The translations under genes were made by a program, and so were the position numbers. A DNA stretch of 64,000 nucleotides from NCBI RefSeq assembly GCF_009754915.1, contig NZ_WPIK01000004.1, forward strand, positions 124,001 to 188,000. The letters run 5' to 3'. The notes beneath the pieces are model-generated. The model worked only from the letters and a program-made list of their open reading frames with translations. It was not told the DNA's origin and searched no databases. This stretch comes from Mucilaginibacter arboris (GTDB lineage: Bacteria; Bacteroidota; Bacteroidia; Sphingobacteriales; Sphingobacteriaceae). Shown here in pieces: positions 63,107 through 64,000 of this stretch (its first letter is position 1; each line of letters starts with the position of its first letter).

Positions 63107-64000
63107 CTATCCATTGTATTGAACAACTTCCTCTTTACCAAAAACTTCATTTTTAATTAGAGGAAGCTTTGATAATAATTTTTTCATCCCTTCCACTCCT
63201 TCTTGCTTAGTATTATGTGAATGGTAATCTTCAACATTGGAGATATCCTTTTTACCCTCCGAAAAATATTGATTATAATTTAAATCTCTATTATCAGCTG
63301 GTATTCTATAAAATTCGCCCATATCTTCTGCTTTCAACATTTCTTCACGGGTGCACAAAGTTTCATAAAGCTTTTCCCCATGTCGAGTTCCAATAATCTT
63401 AATTTTAGAATTAGATTTACATAATTCAATAAGTGCTTGTGCTAAATCACCTATAGTACCGGCAGGAGCTTTATTTACGAAAAGATCGCCCTGGTTACCT
63501 TTGGTAAAAGCAAACAAAACCAAATCTACGGCTTCTTCTAATGACATTAAAAAACGTGTCATAGCAGGATCTGTAATTGTTATGCTTTCTTTATTCTGTA
63601 TTTGCTTCAAAAAAAGCGGAATAACAGATCCGCGTGACCCCATTACATTACCATATCTTGTCAAACAAATTGTAGTAGTATTGTCGGTAATGTTACGAGA
63701 GGCAGCTATTGCTACTTTTTCCATTAGTGCCTTAGAAATACCCATAGCATTTATTGGATACGCAGCTTTGTCTGTACTTAAGCAAATAACCCTGTTAACT
63801 TTATTAGCAATAGCTGCATCTATTGTGTTTTGAGTACCGAAAACATTTGTTTTAGTAGCTTCTATTGGAAAGAACTCACAAGAAGGAACTTGTTTTAAAG
63901 CAGCAGCATGGAAAACATAATTGACACTATGCATAGCACGTTCTATGCTATTATAATCTCGCACATCACCAATATAAAATTTCAGCTTTGGGTTATTTAA
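63107..64000 (-). CDS. UDP-GlcNAc 4,6-dehydratase/5-epimerase (WbjB/FnlA/CapE type), incomplete
   Basis: Runs off the right end of the window; the frame continues past 63964 with FYIGDVRDYN, which is internal to FnlA. The visible 297 residues include FHAAALKQVPSCEFFPIEA, CLSTDKAAYPINAMGISKAL (MxxxK at the active site) and RHGEKLYETL. These fit the CapE/FnlA group that starts the L-FucNAc pathway. It is the most upstream visible gene in the minus-strand run. Confidence 0.92.
   Translation of the reverse strand, partial: LNNPKLKFYIGDVRDYNSIERAMHSVNYVFHAAALKQVPSCEFFPIEATKTNVFGTQNTIDAAIANKVNRVICLSTDKAAYPINAMGISKALMEKVAIAASRNITDNTTTICLTRYGNVMGSRGSVIPLFLKQIQNKESITITDPAMTRFLMSLEEAVDLVLFAFTKGNQGDLFVNKAPAGTIGDLAQALIELCKSNSKIKIIGTRHGEKLYETLCTREEMLKAEDMGEFYRIPADNRDLNYNQYFSEGKKDISNVEDYHSHNTKQEGVEGMKKLLSKLPLIKNEVFGKEEVVQYNG

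Overview
The window looks like chromosomal DNA of a Bacteroidota member, most probably a Sphingobacteriaceae relative (Pedobacter/Mucilaginibacter type). The evidence is the long three-domain form of IspG, a DUF4159-MoxR-DUF58-BatA-DUF4175-TldD/TldE gene block, MlaE/MlaF-type transport genes, weak or absent Shine-Dalgarno sequences at most starts, TAnnTTTG -7-like boxes, and G+C that I estimate by eye at about 40%, falling in the last 9 kb. I saw no rRNA, tRNA, CRISPR array or complete transposase gene.

Layout. 1-5.2 kb: end of a fumarylacetoacetate-hydrolase gene, an M23 peptidase, a Bcp peroxiredoxin, a small EamA transporter, and an ECF sigma factor followed by a membrane protein with three internal repeats and a periplasmic helical protein. 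5.2-9.4 kb (minus strand): ispG, a GAF histidine kinase, a DUF4159 protein. 9.5-20.3 kb (plus): MoxR ATPase, DUF58, BatA-like, DUF4175, another membrane protein, TldD-like and TldE-like peptidases. 20.5-31.6 kb: AhpD-like protein with a histidine kinase, a lipoprotein M23 peptidase, PspC/LiaF-like stress proteins, an SDR enzyme, MlaE/MlaF, an rRNA methyltransferase, a lipoprotein, MsrA, and a toxin-antitoxin pair inside a 70-bp direct repeat. 31.7-47.5 kb: aspartate kinase, parC, parE, gyrB, small secreted or membrane proteins, an OmpH/Skp-like lipoprotein, guanine deaminase, an S4 protein. 48.1-54.3 kb: dapD, a glycosyltransferase, and a tRNA-maturation series (tsaC-like, CCA-adding enzyme, miaA). 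54.3-64 kb (minus): a surface-polysaccharide cluster whose content and order resemble the Pseudomonas wbjB-F/wbpL/wbpM genes for N-acetyl-L-fucosamine or L-quinovosamine glycans.

The most striking signal is not a gene. A 12-base word, TAAAAGAAGCAT, with variants TAAAAGAAGTAT, TAAAAACAGTAT and TAAAAACAGCAT, occurs 47 times as an exact match to one of the four forms. It is on both strands, in intergenic DNA and inside genes in several reading frames. Pairs of it form intrinsic terminators behind at least three genes (msrA, an NTF2-like gene, tsaC). It is nearly absent from the AT-richer polysaccharide cluster. This distribution resembles the DNA-uptake sequences of Neisseria and Haemophilus. 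Its role here is inferred, and a palindromic mobile repeat is the main alternative. The same word is built into two copies of a roughly 225-bp MITE-like palindromic element that sit in inverted orientation around the gyrB segment. Several other families of palindromic repeats fill the gaps between genes, and two appear inserted in frame within ispG.
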